The notes under the pieces were generated by a model. That model was not told the DNA's origin and ran no database searches. It saw only the letters and a program-made list of their open reading frames with translations. From positions 24,312,376 to 24,376,375 of the forward strand of contig NC_092567.1 in assembly GCF_037975245.1 (NCBI RefSeq): 64,000 bases of DNA, in the 5' to 3' direction. A program made the translations under genes and the position numbers. Of this stretch, positions 28,265 to 39,252 are shown piece after piece. This DNA is from Apostichopus japonicus (lineage: Eukaryota; Echinodermata; Holothuroidea; Aspidochirotida; Stichopodidae). Numbering within the stretch: the first letter of the stretch is position 1; each line of letters starts with the position of its first letter.

Positions 28265-31200
28265 ATGGCTACCGACCTTTCATTCAACATGTATTTTTCC
28301 GGTCAAAGCTTCATGGGAGTCTATGATCTTGGCACAGCCCAAAGCATGATTGATCACTCCAAACAAACATTACAAAAGGTCAAAGGTTATGCGGGAAACT
28401 CGGCCGGTGCTATTGCAGCTTGTATGGTTCTTACATCCCCCGGTACGCTAATGGTAAGACTTAAGAAAATTCATATGGTCTTGATTTATCATTTCACCTT
28501 CAAATTTTGACCGTAGGCACCGAATCAATTATTGTAACACATTGTTGATTGGTCACTGAAACGTTCCCATCATGTCCATGTAGATCAGGGTTTTCCTAAC
28601 TTTACCCCCCCCCCCATGAGCCCCCTGTGGATGTCAGAGTTGTCCACGAACCCCCAACTTTTCGAGACACGATCTGAGTCATTATCAGGTGCGTATCCAG
28701 GGGGGGCGTTGGGGGCGCGCCCCCCGGGTAAGGAAAAGAGGAGAGAAAAAAAGAGAAAAAAAAGGGAAAAGGAGGGGGAAAAAAAGAAAAGGAGGAGAGG
28801 AAGGAAGGGAAAAGAAAAAGAAAAAAAAGAGGGAAAAAGGAGAAAGGAGGGAGTAGAAGATAGCCAAGACACCGGGAAGAGAAAGAGGAACAGTCATAGT
28901 TAAAGCGTTGATCCCTATTATATACACAGGTAGCCAGTGACAGATCAAGGATTATGGAAGGGGTGTGCGCCTCACCCTACCCCTTACATCGACAACTCTA
29001 TTTTTGACGTTTCCATTTTTCCTCTCTCACTAATGTATCTATATAAATACTATATATGGTCTATCATAACGCGTGTGTGTGTATGGACGCCTTAAACAAT
29101 TGTAGAATTGTGCTATATGGAACCAACTGTGGCTGGTCTTGAACTCGACCGAGTCGTCGGGGAACATTTCGGGAAGGGGGCGACCGCCCCCCCCCCCCCC
29201 CCGAGCAAATTTTCTTTATGACATCGCTAGTAATTTCAAAATAGACAATGCTTAGATGCAACTTACAAGGCCTGGGAAGTGTCATTTCCAGCGATCTGGG
29301 AGGCATTTTCGGCCAAAATTTTTCTTGTACGCTTCGCGTCAACTCATGGTGGCGCTTCGCTTAGATAGTTTGCCTATAGGCAATTACTCGCTACACGCCT
29401 GTTCGAATTTGTAAAGTAAAGAGCAGATATAACATCATATCAGTGAGCATTGAAATGCATTTTCCACGATGAACAGCCTCAAAAACTGTCTATGTGTGTA
29501 GTCAAAGGCGCGTTCAACATATCGATGCCAATATCATATAAGCAAACATCGTTCATTATATTGCATGGCATCGTGTACCGCACGGTCCGTCAAAGTTGCA
29601 CAGTATACCGCCAAATGCTAATGTAAACAACCAAATGTCTTATGTAGATGGAGAAAAGCATACAGATCCATTTATGTCAAAACTCTCTTTTACAGTAGTA
29701 ATGTCGGCCAAGCTTACAACTTTATTTTAATTACCACGGAGATCATTTTTAAGCTATTCATTGCTATTTATTTTTCTTTCAGTAGGTGTCCGAAAAAAAT
29801 TGAAAAAAAAAATTGGGTTGCGGGGGGGGGGGGGCTGCAGCCCCCGTCTCCTACGGGACCTACGCCTATGTGTGTAGTGTTCGGTTTCGATATATACCTG
29901 ATATCGGAAATATCTCCTATTTTTCTGTTCCTTCAACCAAGTTTTACAATAGCCATTATAAGAGGTTGCAATATTTCTACACCAATAAATTAACTCTGTC
30001 TGAATTTTCCAAAATTTCCTCACCAACATTATTCATCATACTTTCCTCTACTCGTGCAATTTTGACCTGTCTGTTAGGGGTTCAAGGAGGTTTTTCTATA
30101 TTGGTTATCCATAGATTGAATTTTTTCCAACATTATGGGTATGTTTTCAAGTGATTTTATTCACGAGAAATGTGAATTTTCAAATTCTCAACAAATAATG
30201 GGCTTAAAACCTTCAAAAGTGGGGCTTTCGGATATTGTGGGCCGTGACGTAGAATCACCTACAAAAGCAATGATCCATAGGACATGCAATCAGGTCCAAC
30301 ATGATGTGTGACTGGTGACAATCTTCAAAAAGGTTATGGATGGAAAAAAAACTTTTGGGAAATACTTGGTTCTCAGGCAAAAGTGTACATCTGGTTGCTC
30401 ATTTTCAAGCCCGAGAAGTGCCATTTCCGGTGATCTGGGGGGTATCAAAACCAAAAATTTTCTTGTACGCTCCGCGCCAACCGATGGTGGCGCTCCGCTT
30501 AGTAATTCGCGCCCCCCGGGTTAGAAAATCCTGGATACGCGCCTGATTATTATACCATAATACGCATAACAGCCAGTGTCTGTTTCATAATTCAGTTATT
30601 TATCACATGCTCGGTACGGTATTACTATGGCAACATATGCGTATGGAACGCGAAAAGAGTTAGTCGATAGGTACAACTTTTGTACATTACTAAATTATAT
30701 GATATATCAGATTTTAGTTGAACAAAAAATATTCTAGTTTCGACTTTCAGAAACGTCCCACGAACCCCATGGTATAGGCTCACGCACCCCCTGGGGGTTC
30801 ATGCACCCCAGTTAGGTGAACACCTGATGTAGATTGTATTTCTCTTGATGCCGTCTTTAGTTTTTGAGAATGAACATTGAAACATTTTAGCCTCATCACT
30901 ATTTAAAATACTTCCCAGCGCAAATAAAGCTATACTTTCATGACTGTTAATAACACTGTTTTCGTCTGACACGCTTATCCCAAATTCCGAGTAGTATCCC
31001 ATTTGTTTTTCTTTTTTTTCGTTTTCAAATTGCTTATTTTATTTGATTATTTGCTTATTTATTAACAGAGTTACCTGGAAGACATTTTGCGTCTGTCTGA
31101 TAAAATAAATAACTTACCAGATGGAGCTTTGAATCAAAACTGTGATATCATTAATGACGTCAAGTTGATCCTCCAATCACATTTAAGGCACGATGCGCAC

Positions 31201-34200
31201 TTGACATGTGCTGGGCGTCTCTATGTACCAATCGCAGAACTCGCGGTAATGGAAGAAGACACCTCCCCTTTCGCAGTGAGTCGACCTACTGAGGACAAAG
31301 CTGGGATATATCTTGTTGGAGGTAATAGATGTAGACTTGCTGGTACAGTCGTTGTATCAAACTTCGACTCGAAGGAAGACCTTATTGAGGTAAATGTTAT
31401 GCTGTTAGTTAGGCTTGGGAATTTCCTTTAAAACGAATTTGGTTTAAACAAATCACACACATGTATCAGTATACAGAAAAATCCGAAAACTTAAAAACTG
31501 TGGAATTCTTCTCCCCCCCCCCCACCGAGGGGGCACAGTCTCACATTGACTACGGTCAAGTTATGAAGCTACAGTTTTTTGGTGATGGATAGTATACCTA
31601 TTAGTTTATGACAATTAACGTAAAATACAGTTTGTGCGGGTTATAAATCCAAGACGAATTTGACATGATCCAGATTAAACCATTTCACGTCGAAAATGAG
31701 AATTTTCTCAGGGAGGACCATCCCCCCCCCCCTCCTTCATGGGAGACGGCTTCAACAACCCCACGACCACACTCTCTCTGTTCAAAATCCTGGATCAGCC
31801 CGTGATACTTTTGGGGTTTTGTGAAATTGATGACCAAGTATGTGCTTGGTCATCAAATACTGTTTGATCTTTTCCCAATAAGTTCAAGCTAGCGCCCAAT
31901 TTTGGTCGTGTTGTTATTTTTATTACCTTGTCATGCATTCGTCCTTTTTTCACTTATAGGTTCTGCTAGCCGCGATATACCAGCCCTTTAATCAAAGTTG
32001 GACAATACCAAACTACAAGGGAAAGGTAAAAACCGTTTTCATTAGTATAGTGAATAGTGAAATGGTCAAAATTTTCACATTTGTTCTATAGCCTTGTTAA
32101 AAAAGGGTCAGAGCCGTAAATACGGCCCTGCGTTGTGAAACAGCGCCAACGATTAGGGCGGTTCGTGCGTTTCGTTCGGTCATCCAGTTAACTTTGGAAT
32201 GTTTTGAGATCGGTCAGGATGTCTTTCGATAACTAAGATTATCATCAACACATTAATAAGGGGTTAATCAACGGTCTAGCGTGCGTTACTCACAGGATTA
32301 ATGCACGATCGGGGGATAATGCAAGCGATGCACGAGGGCGGAGCGTAGCGGTCCCCCGAGTGCACCCAGCGATAGCATTAACACACGGAGTGCATTAATC
32401 ATGTAAGTAACCGTTGATTAACCCCGTTCATTCATACACTACCATTTGTGTGGGGGAAAATCATAAAACAAAACATTTTTGGTTACATATAACCAAAGAT
32501 TTATTAAAGTGATGCCCCGTAAGTCGAATTAACGATTAACAACCAGCATAACAATGTACATGTGCAATTATAAAGTAATACTGAACGATAGTGAATAATT
32601 ATAAAGGAAACGTCTTTGAAAGGCTGTCATTCATAAAAGATGAACCATAATAACATTTTAACTAATGTTTGGCAATATTGCGGCCATAAAACTATTTTTG
32701 AAAGGTCTCAATAACAAGGAACTACAAACAATTACTAGTTGGCTTCATCATATCAATACCCTACAGCTTCTGGTTCCCATAGCAACCATTCTAGGGACAA
32801 ACATGTACGTATGGTATACAGTCATACGATAACATAGTAGGCATTGTATTGAACACGAACGGTACGTACCGTACCTACGTACGCACACTCACTTGAACGT
32901 ACACACTACACAGTGCTTGGCACTGCGGTCGTTTAACTTTAAATTTATAACACTATGAGCAACATAACGGCCTTGCGAACATTTAATTACGGACAGAAAC
33001 TGGAAATATTTAAACTCAAAGCATCCACAACTGTTTGGTGTTTTAATACGGATATACCTATGAATTTTGGAAGTAAACATTCACAGGACTTTGGAAAGAA
33101 CATTTGGAAAACAGTTTGGACATGTTAGACGTTTCAGCCCTAACAGCAGCAGTAACGTTAATGTCATTGTTGGAGGCAACAGCTGTGCAGCCTACACTTT
33201 GGCCTAGACTCGAGTGCGGGTCCATGTTTTCGCGTCCTTTACCTCTGATGGCATCTTGCAAGACTTTTGAACAAGATCGTTTCTGTGAATTAGATGCATC
33301 TTGGCAGTAACATTTTATACTGCTCTCGTTTCTGTGTCCACTCATGGCCATAATGACCCGTGTCTCGATGCCAGCATTACTGAGTGTTGTAAATTATGGC
33401 GCGAGAAAGCGGAATATATTACGTACAAATATATATATGCTGTACTTGAGAAATATATACATGGTTAACTTCAAAAATACATTTTAGACATATTTGTATA
33501 TATGTTTATAATAATATATTATCTAACAATAAGTATTCTGTAAAGATATATATACTTACACAAAAATTATATGTTTCTATGCCAAAGATATATATATTCT
33601 CTAAGAGAAAAAATAAATATATATTCTGTAAGAGAAAAATATATATATATTATCTAAGAGAAAAAATATATATATTCTCTAAGACAAAAAATATATATAT
33701 TCTCTAAGAGAAAAAATATATATATTCTAAGAGAAAAATATATATATTCTCTAAGAGAAAAAATATATATATTCTCTAAGAGAAAAATATATATATTCTC
33801 TAAGAGTAAAAATATATATATTCTCTAAGAGAAAAAATATATATATTCTCTAAGAGCAAAAATATATATATTCTCTAAGAGAAAAAAATATATATTCTCT
33901 AAGAGAAAAATATATATATTCTCAAAAAAAAAATATACAATTGAGTGAAATGCGCCCTGCACCACTGACGTAACAGTTTACCTGCCTTACAGATTTCAAT
34001 AGGCACTTGCGGTAGATCGCAGGAAATTTGAGCTGTGCAAATGACTTTCCCACGTTCGTTTCCTTTGCAAGGTTTGGCAAACTGCTTACGTAACACACCG
34101 GCTAACGTTCCAAACTAATAACCTTGAAATGTGAAGAAGTGAGCAGTTACTGTTAAGCCGGCTAGTTACGGTACAGAAGGCTTCGCTGTCGAACGTACCG

Positions 34201-34878
34201 TCGTACAATCAGGGAGTTGTTATGGAATAATCCCTGGTACTATCATGTGCAATGTGATATCGCAAACCCACTAACTATGAACTGCATTAAGATTCTGAGC
34301 AAACATGTGCGTTTTATGAATGGCCAGTGTAATGAACAGGCTGGTCACTGCTGAAGTTACTGAACATCTTGGTCAGCACTTACAGAGCTCCGTACTTTGT
34401 ACAGCATATATATTTTTTTCGCACAGAATATATTTTTCGTACAGAATATATTTTTCGCACAGAATAGGTCTTGAATTATAGAGAATATATATATTTTCTG
34501 TACACACAATAAAAATATATTTTTGCACAGAATATAATTTTTCCTGTAGAATATGTATTTTTTCTATCTCAGAATTTATATATTTTGTTAGAGAAATATA
34601 TTTTTCTGTCAGAGAATATATATGTTTTGGTACTTTGTACAGCATATATATATTTTTCGACCAGAATATATTTTTTCGCACAGAATAGAATTTTGTTGTT
34701 AGAGAATATATATATTTTTTCGTACACACAATAAAAATATATTTTTGCACAGAATATAATTTTTCCTGTAAAATATATTTTTTTTCTGTCTCAGAATTTA
34801 TATATTTTGTTAGAGAAAAATATTTTTCTGTCAGAGAATATATATGTTTTTTAACAAGATGTATATTTAACAAGATTT

Positions 34879-34915
<37 letters not shown>

Positions 34916-35429
34916 TCTCTTAGAGAATATATATTTATATTATAAATGCTTTTGTGTCAGAGAATATATTTTTGCAGAATATATATAAATATGTCTAAAA
35001 TGTATTTTTGATGTAAACCATGTATGTATTTTGCAAGTAAAGCATATATATTGTTGTACATAATATATTCCGCTTTCTCGCGCCATATGTAATAGTTGTT
35101 GCAAAGTTCAAATCAAACGTTATATTAGCCATTTTGTGTTTTTGATGTATTTCGATAGCTCATCAAAGCAGACGACAAAACATGGTAACATGGTAACAAT
35201 TGTATTCATCCGCCGGTAATTTTACCGTGCGTTACTCACATGATTAACCACGGTCAGCTGACCTGAATGAACCAATAGGATTTAGGAATCTTTACTAAGT
35301 ATGAATGAACAAAGGTTTAACACTGCTGTTGGTTTTATTTTGCACTCCCAGATATTATTTATATTTAATTTATGTATAATTATATAAAGTTTTATTTAAT
35401 TTATATTTAATCTATTAATTTAGGTATAT

Positions 35430-35485
<56 letters not shown>

Positions 35486-35509
35486 ATGTATATATATATG
35501 TATGTATAT

Positions 35510-35548
<39 letters not shown>

Positions 35549-35564
35549 AATATATATATATATT

Positions 35565-35603
<39 letters not shown>

Positions 35604-35986
35604 ATTATACATATTTCAATTCAATATTGTCGTTTCAGCTGTGGATGGATGTTTCACCTTTCTGCGTAAATCCAGACGGACTTCAGAATATTCCATTTAG
35701 TCACAGGGGAAGATTAATTACTATTGCACCGAATAAGCATGCCAACCAAGTTCGTCCATTGGATTGTTTTTCTCCTGGATCAATGAATGAGTCCACGGGG
35801 ACACGCCCATCGCTAACAAATCCTTTACAAATGTCTAAATATGGTAATACCTTCTACCCTCCAAAAAGGGAGACATTACTAAATACATTTCGCCTGGCCG
35901 CGGAAGATGGAAAACAATTTTTGAAGAAGTGGAATATGTTTGAACGGGCATTAGATAGCTATGAAGCACAAAATCCATACCATTAA
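28265..35986 (+). CDS. Patatin-like phospholipase domain protein (PNPLA1-5 type), divergent
   Basis: Exons 28265-28453, 31069-31389, 31960-32025 and 35639-35986 (TAA) join in phase 0 throughout and give 307 residues. The N-terminus [13 protein letters not shown] lines up with the PNPLA glycine-rich oxyanion segment (usually GCGFLGxYxxG), and GNSAG (44-48) is the GxSxG nucleophile elbow with Ser46. The segment [10 protein letters not shown] matches the conserved region before the catalytic Asp. The expected DG[GA] motif appears as WMDVS (Asp196), followed by NPDGLQN. The beta-hairpin before that region is longer than in human relatives by roughly 30 residues. Family members hydrolyse or transfer acyl chains of triglycerides, retinyl esters or ceramides at lipid droplets and membranes. 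Here the Ser and possibly the Asp remain but the flanking glycines are replaced, so activity is uncertain. Intron 3 is packed with repeats; an unrecognised small exon there could change the model. Confidence 0.85.
28586..30826. mobile_element. hAT-type MITE split by a second insertion
   Basis: The left end CAGGGTTTTCCTAACTTTA and the reverse complement of the right end CAGGTGTTCACCTAACTGG resemble each other. A perfect 8-bp duplication ATGTAGAT flanks the whole unit at 28578-28585 and 30827-30834. Removing the inner element (28686-30545) and one copy of its target site leaves about 370 bp, a normal MITE size. It sits in intron 1 of the PNPLA-like gene. Confidence 0.85.
28686..30545. mobile_element. 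Nested hAT-like non-autonomous element, 1.86 kb
   Basis: The ends are CAGGTGCGTATCCAGG and, as reverse complement, CAGGCGCGTATCCAGG. Both continue into GCGCGCCCCCCGGGT-like sequence. Flanks GTCATTAT (28678-28685) and ATTATTAT (30546-30553) agree at 6 of 8 positions, fitting an aged 8-bp duplication. A segment of about 130 bp near the right end (about 30405-30545) has a diverged direct copy at about 29268-29395. The interior also holds A/G-rich sequence (28730-28900) and long G or C runs. No transposase is visible. Confidence 0.82.
31390..31959 (+). other. PNPLA-like intron 2, no further feature
   Basis: The intron has GTAAAT donor and TTATAG acceptor sites and contains poly-C runs near 31512 and 31720. 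I see no additional exon or element in it. Confidence 0.7.
32261..32437. repeat. Inverted repeat with GC-rich centre
   Basis: GGGTTAATCAACGGT followed by GTTACTCACAGGATTAATGC (left arm, 32261-32304) faces its diverged reverse complement (32391-32424). The centre contains ACGAGGGCGGAGCGTAGCGG and GTCCCCCGAGTGCACCC. A third related piece, CGTGCGTTACTCACATGATT, is at about 35229-35248. GTTCATTCATAC (32426-32437) has an exact reverse complement at 35299-35310. These may be ends of a larger element, of which I cannot define the limits, that surrounds the foldback element. Confidence 0.55.
33538..33935. repeat. Minisatellite, about 22-24 bp unit (TATATATTCTCTAAGAG)
   Basis: About fifteen units of TATATATATTCTCTAAGAGA plus a short A run occur in direct array. 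Each unit contains the palindrome-like CTCTAAGAG and an alternating TA tract, so single strands could form many small hairpins. Confidence 0.9.
34388..34850. repeat. Tandem duplication, about 240-bp unit, inside the foldback element
   Basis: GTACTTTGTACAGCATATAT begins both copies (about 34389 and 34629). The two then run in parallel through CACACAATAAAAATATATTT, TTCCTGTA and TCAGAATTTATATATTTTGT. The 166-codon minus-strand open frame across this block is a repeat artefact. Confidence 0.85.
35425..35606. repeat. (CA)n/(TA)n microsatellite before PNPLA-like exon 4
   Basis: A CA run passes into alternating TA with TTTA breaks, ending about 30 bases before the exon 4 acceptor. Open frames reading IYIY through it into exon 4 are spurious upstream of 35639. 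Confidence 0.95.
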
Positions 35987-36355
35987 AGTGTGTAGATGAG
36001 TTCCTTTCTTCATTCTGAATTGCATCACATTTATATAATATTTATATCCTCTGATATCGGTCACTATTTCAACACCGTCAGGTTTGAAAACTTGATTAAA
36101 TTATCGCAGAGCATGGTCAGTAGGGACATGGATAATTGCTCCAGGGAAGAGAAAAATTACATCATTAATTTTTTTCTTCTTCTGATTTGATATTTCACTT
36201 TGATTAATAATTTTCTAATCTGTATAAATTATTAGATTTTTTTTTCTGCCCTTTGAACATATTTTTTTTTTATTCTGTAAATGATAACTCCTATTTTGTA
36301 GTTGTCAAGAATTTAACACAAATTAAAGGTAAGCAATTTAAGAAAGTATTTAACA

Positions 36356-36361
36356 AATAAA
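36356..36361 (+). other. Candidate poly(A) signal for the PNPLA-like gene
   Basis: AATAAA lies about 370 bases after the stop; two further copies follow within 160 bases, so alternative 3' ends are possible. Confidence 0.45.
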
Positions 36362-39170
36362 AACTATACCTCTTTTTTTAATAAAAAAATCTCACAACGA
36401 TTTTATTGAAAAGTGCGAGATAACTAACAAAAAGAGATAGAAGACATATTTTCCTTGCTTCACTATGCACATGTTGTATTTTTATGCAATTTTTTAATAT
36501 ACTATAACAGCAATAAACATCTGTTATAAGTAACATTGGATATTCAAATAAGCTGTCTATCAGATGTTATCCTTTTATAACAATGGAAATACAAATATCG
36601 TTTTCTTAGTTTAGTACACCCAGCTTTGGGTGTGTCTATTTTCCGAGAAGAGTTTGTTACCAGTGTGCCACTCGTCGTTAGTAACAGTAGAATGTTTATC
36701 AGATGTTCAAAACGGCCAAATGTAGGGCCTTGCACGTGCCAGGTTATATTCTTAATCCGACCTTCATTAGAGTGTACAATTATGGAATAACGGCCAAATC
36801 CACTCTGGAGCAGTCGTGGCACTACATTTATTGATCACTTTATCCCGACACCCCGCCCCCCTACCCCTATAAACACAAAATCGAGAGAATTAAGGTAATG
36901 CCTAAACAGGTCTACATTGGGACTAATACTGCTGACCTTTAAATTCTTGTTGAAGTTCAGTGTCATTAGCAGACAAAGGTTCATGTTAAATATCACTTTA
37001 ATACGGAAGCTTAAAAGTGCCATCAACATAAGCTTCCGTACTTTAAAGTTCAATACACCTTATGAGAAGTTAAACATAGAAATTCGCAAGTTATACTTAC
37101 ACAAAATTCTACCAAGAATTTTAAAGTTGGCGGCATTTATAGTTGAATCAGGATAAGGCATCTTGGTTGTAAAAGGTTATCGCGAATTATAATATCGCGC
37201 AATAGATTCAATAAAACCCATCCTGTATATTGGCTGTTTAGTAGTGCTAACTGTATTCGTTCATTACTGGGAGTCAGCTGATTGAAAGAACCTTTGAGTA
37301 CCATAATCAGCACCCGGATGCACCCCTACTGTACCCATCAACCTGGTCTCCTTCCTACCGCTAATGTGTGTTGTCCTGAATGTTAACAAAATATAGGGCT
37401 GGGATCTCTATACAGACCAGAAGACAGATTTGAATAATACACGTCGCCCAGAATTGTCAGTAGTGCGAGTACAAACCGCATGTGTAGAAGTACAACTAGA
37501 GTTCATCTAGATATATTATGTGTACAAAGTGGAGTACAGGCTCTGTATAAGGGCGAATAGAGTACTTAATCTTTATTAAAACCAAACTGGATTTTTGCCC
37601 CAAATACGAATTGAGTACAGATTCTTAAAGATGAGTACGAGTGCAGATAACTTGATACTCGCAATTAATCCGCGGCGCGTCCCATAGGATAATCGGCTGG
37701 TTTTCATAAACAAAAGTGTCGACGAGTGATCGATTTTAGAGTAATTACAGCAACATTGGCACTAGTACCCTAGTTATCCTTCCCCTGTTCACTTCCCCCC
37801 CCCCCCTCCATCCATCCGACCCACCTTCTCTCCTCATCCACCCCTTTCCTGCTAACGCATTGGAATATATAATTATAGTTTCTAAAATATATAGCACCCG
37901 ATTGTTTAACATAGTACTATCTATACTACCTTCATAACGTAACCACAGCAACAACAAAAACCCCAATATAAAGCCTATTTATGTATTTTTAAAAAAAACG
38001 TAAAATAATCCCGGAAACACGCACCATGTTTGGTTAGGCTTTCAAGTCGAATCAGAAGAAAGAAGGACTCCTTATAGTTTCTATATGAAATCTATTGCGA
38101 ATGACAAAGCTCTTTAAGTTAAAGATTATTAATACTGTGTGGTGAAAGCCTTAAAAACAATGAATATACAATGACAATACATTTTATATGTATATATAGA
38201 TAACACGATTAAAACAAACACTTGTTATGGTATAGATACACACGTTTACATTCGAAAATGGATTTTATTTCCATCTTTCACATACAAATTCTGTCGAAAC
38301 CAAAATTTCAGAAGGAACAAATTTCCTATTCTAAGCATTAACAAGATGACTTATATGATTAATAGAAGAAACTTAATGCTGCCCTAAGTATCAATTAAAC
38401 TGCATAGCTTTCGACTAAAAAGACAAAAAAAGAAAATGACAAATCGTCCTTAAAATAATTTTCAGCTGCAAATTCTTATTAGTCAAACTTGACTCAATAC
38501 GCACTAAACACTTGATGCTAAGACGTAATTACACTACGTCACCAGTAGTGGTACACATTTCTCTACAAATATTCTAATTTTTTATAGGCTAATTTCTTCA
38601 TTATGGTTATGGTTCAGTCCTACTACTGCTTTAGGTGAAACCAATACCCTACCGGTTCACGATGGAACGTGTTTATGATTACTTTTCCTCACTCAAAGTA
38701 TACATTTATATTTTTATGGCATGCACCTTCAAGTACCTCTATAAGAGGTAATTTTATCGTATAGTTTGAAAAGTTGAAAGAAGGAATCTACATAAGTGTA
38801 AACAAAAGTGACCTGTAAATTGCAAAAACCTATTCTACTTACACGCTCACAGTGAGTACATAGTACCATTATATAGGGAAAGAGTATCTGTGACGTATAC
38901 AATATACAACATAGCATATACCACGGCCGATATACCTCGTTAACATTCATGTTAAATGAGCTGATCCAATGCCGTTAATTGTTTAGGTTATCCTCCCCTC
39001 GTATACTCAAAATGGAGCCATACCTCTTGCTTTAAGGTTATCCCATGCATCACGTGACTTTCCTAACGTTGCGTTGAAAAGGGGGAATGAGAATACAAGA
39101 GAGTAACTTTCGTTTTACCCGAGCTTCATAAACGTGTAGTTAGCTAACTACGTAACGTGGGTGGACCGAC

Positions 39171-39236
39171 CTCATACATATTCATGTCCTGGGCCAGGCT
39201 AACTTCATACATATTCATAACCTGTGCAAGGCTAAA
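39171..39236. repeat. 33-bp imperfect duplication in the phosphatase 3' UTR
   Basis: TCATACATATTCAT followed by CCTG(G/T)GCxAGGCTAA occurs twice directly beyond the stop codon at 39253-39255. Confidence 0.8.
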
Positions 39237-39252
39237 CACCTCCCGTAGACAG

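Larger units (their letters stand above)
33395..35087. mobile_element. Foldback element with about 110-bp terminal inverted repeats
   Basis: The first 26 or so bases, starting TATGGCGCGAGAAAGCGG, are repeated exactly as reverse complement at the right end. Similarity continues for about 110 bp (shared AAAAATACATTTTAGACATA). Inside, the left half is a TATATATATTCTCTAAGAG minisatellite and the right half contains its reverse-complement type plus a tandem block; a unique core lies near 33950-34370. Flanks TGTAAAT and TGTAAT could be an imperfect target-site duplication. No transposase frame is seen. It lies in PNPLA-like intron 3. Confidence 0.8.
35987..39252. other. Convergent 3' region of PNPLA-like and phosphatase genes
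   Basis: The two genes converge here, so the stretch holds both 3' UTRs. Plus-strand AATAAA signals are at 36356-36361, 36380-36385 and 36512-36517. A minus-strand signal (TTTATT at 38264-38269) lies about 1 kb from the phosphatase stop. An inverted pair ACGGAAGCTT/AAGCTTCCGT occurs near 37005 and 37033. No other gene is seen. Confidence 0.5.

Noticed and set aside
28616-28948. Lys/Glu/Arg-rich frame and its antisense Ser/Phe/Leu frame
   Set aside because: Created by the A/G-rich low-complexity tract inside the inner hAT-like element.
34373-34873. 166-codon minus-strand frame rich in K, I, Y and S
   Set aside because: It is internally duplicated exactly as the DNA tandem repeat inside the foldback element is; no independent protein signal.
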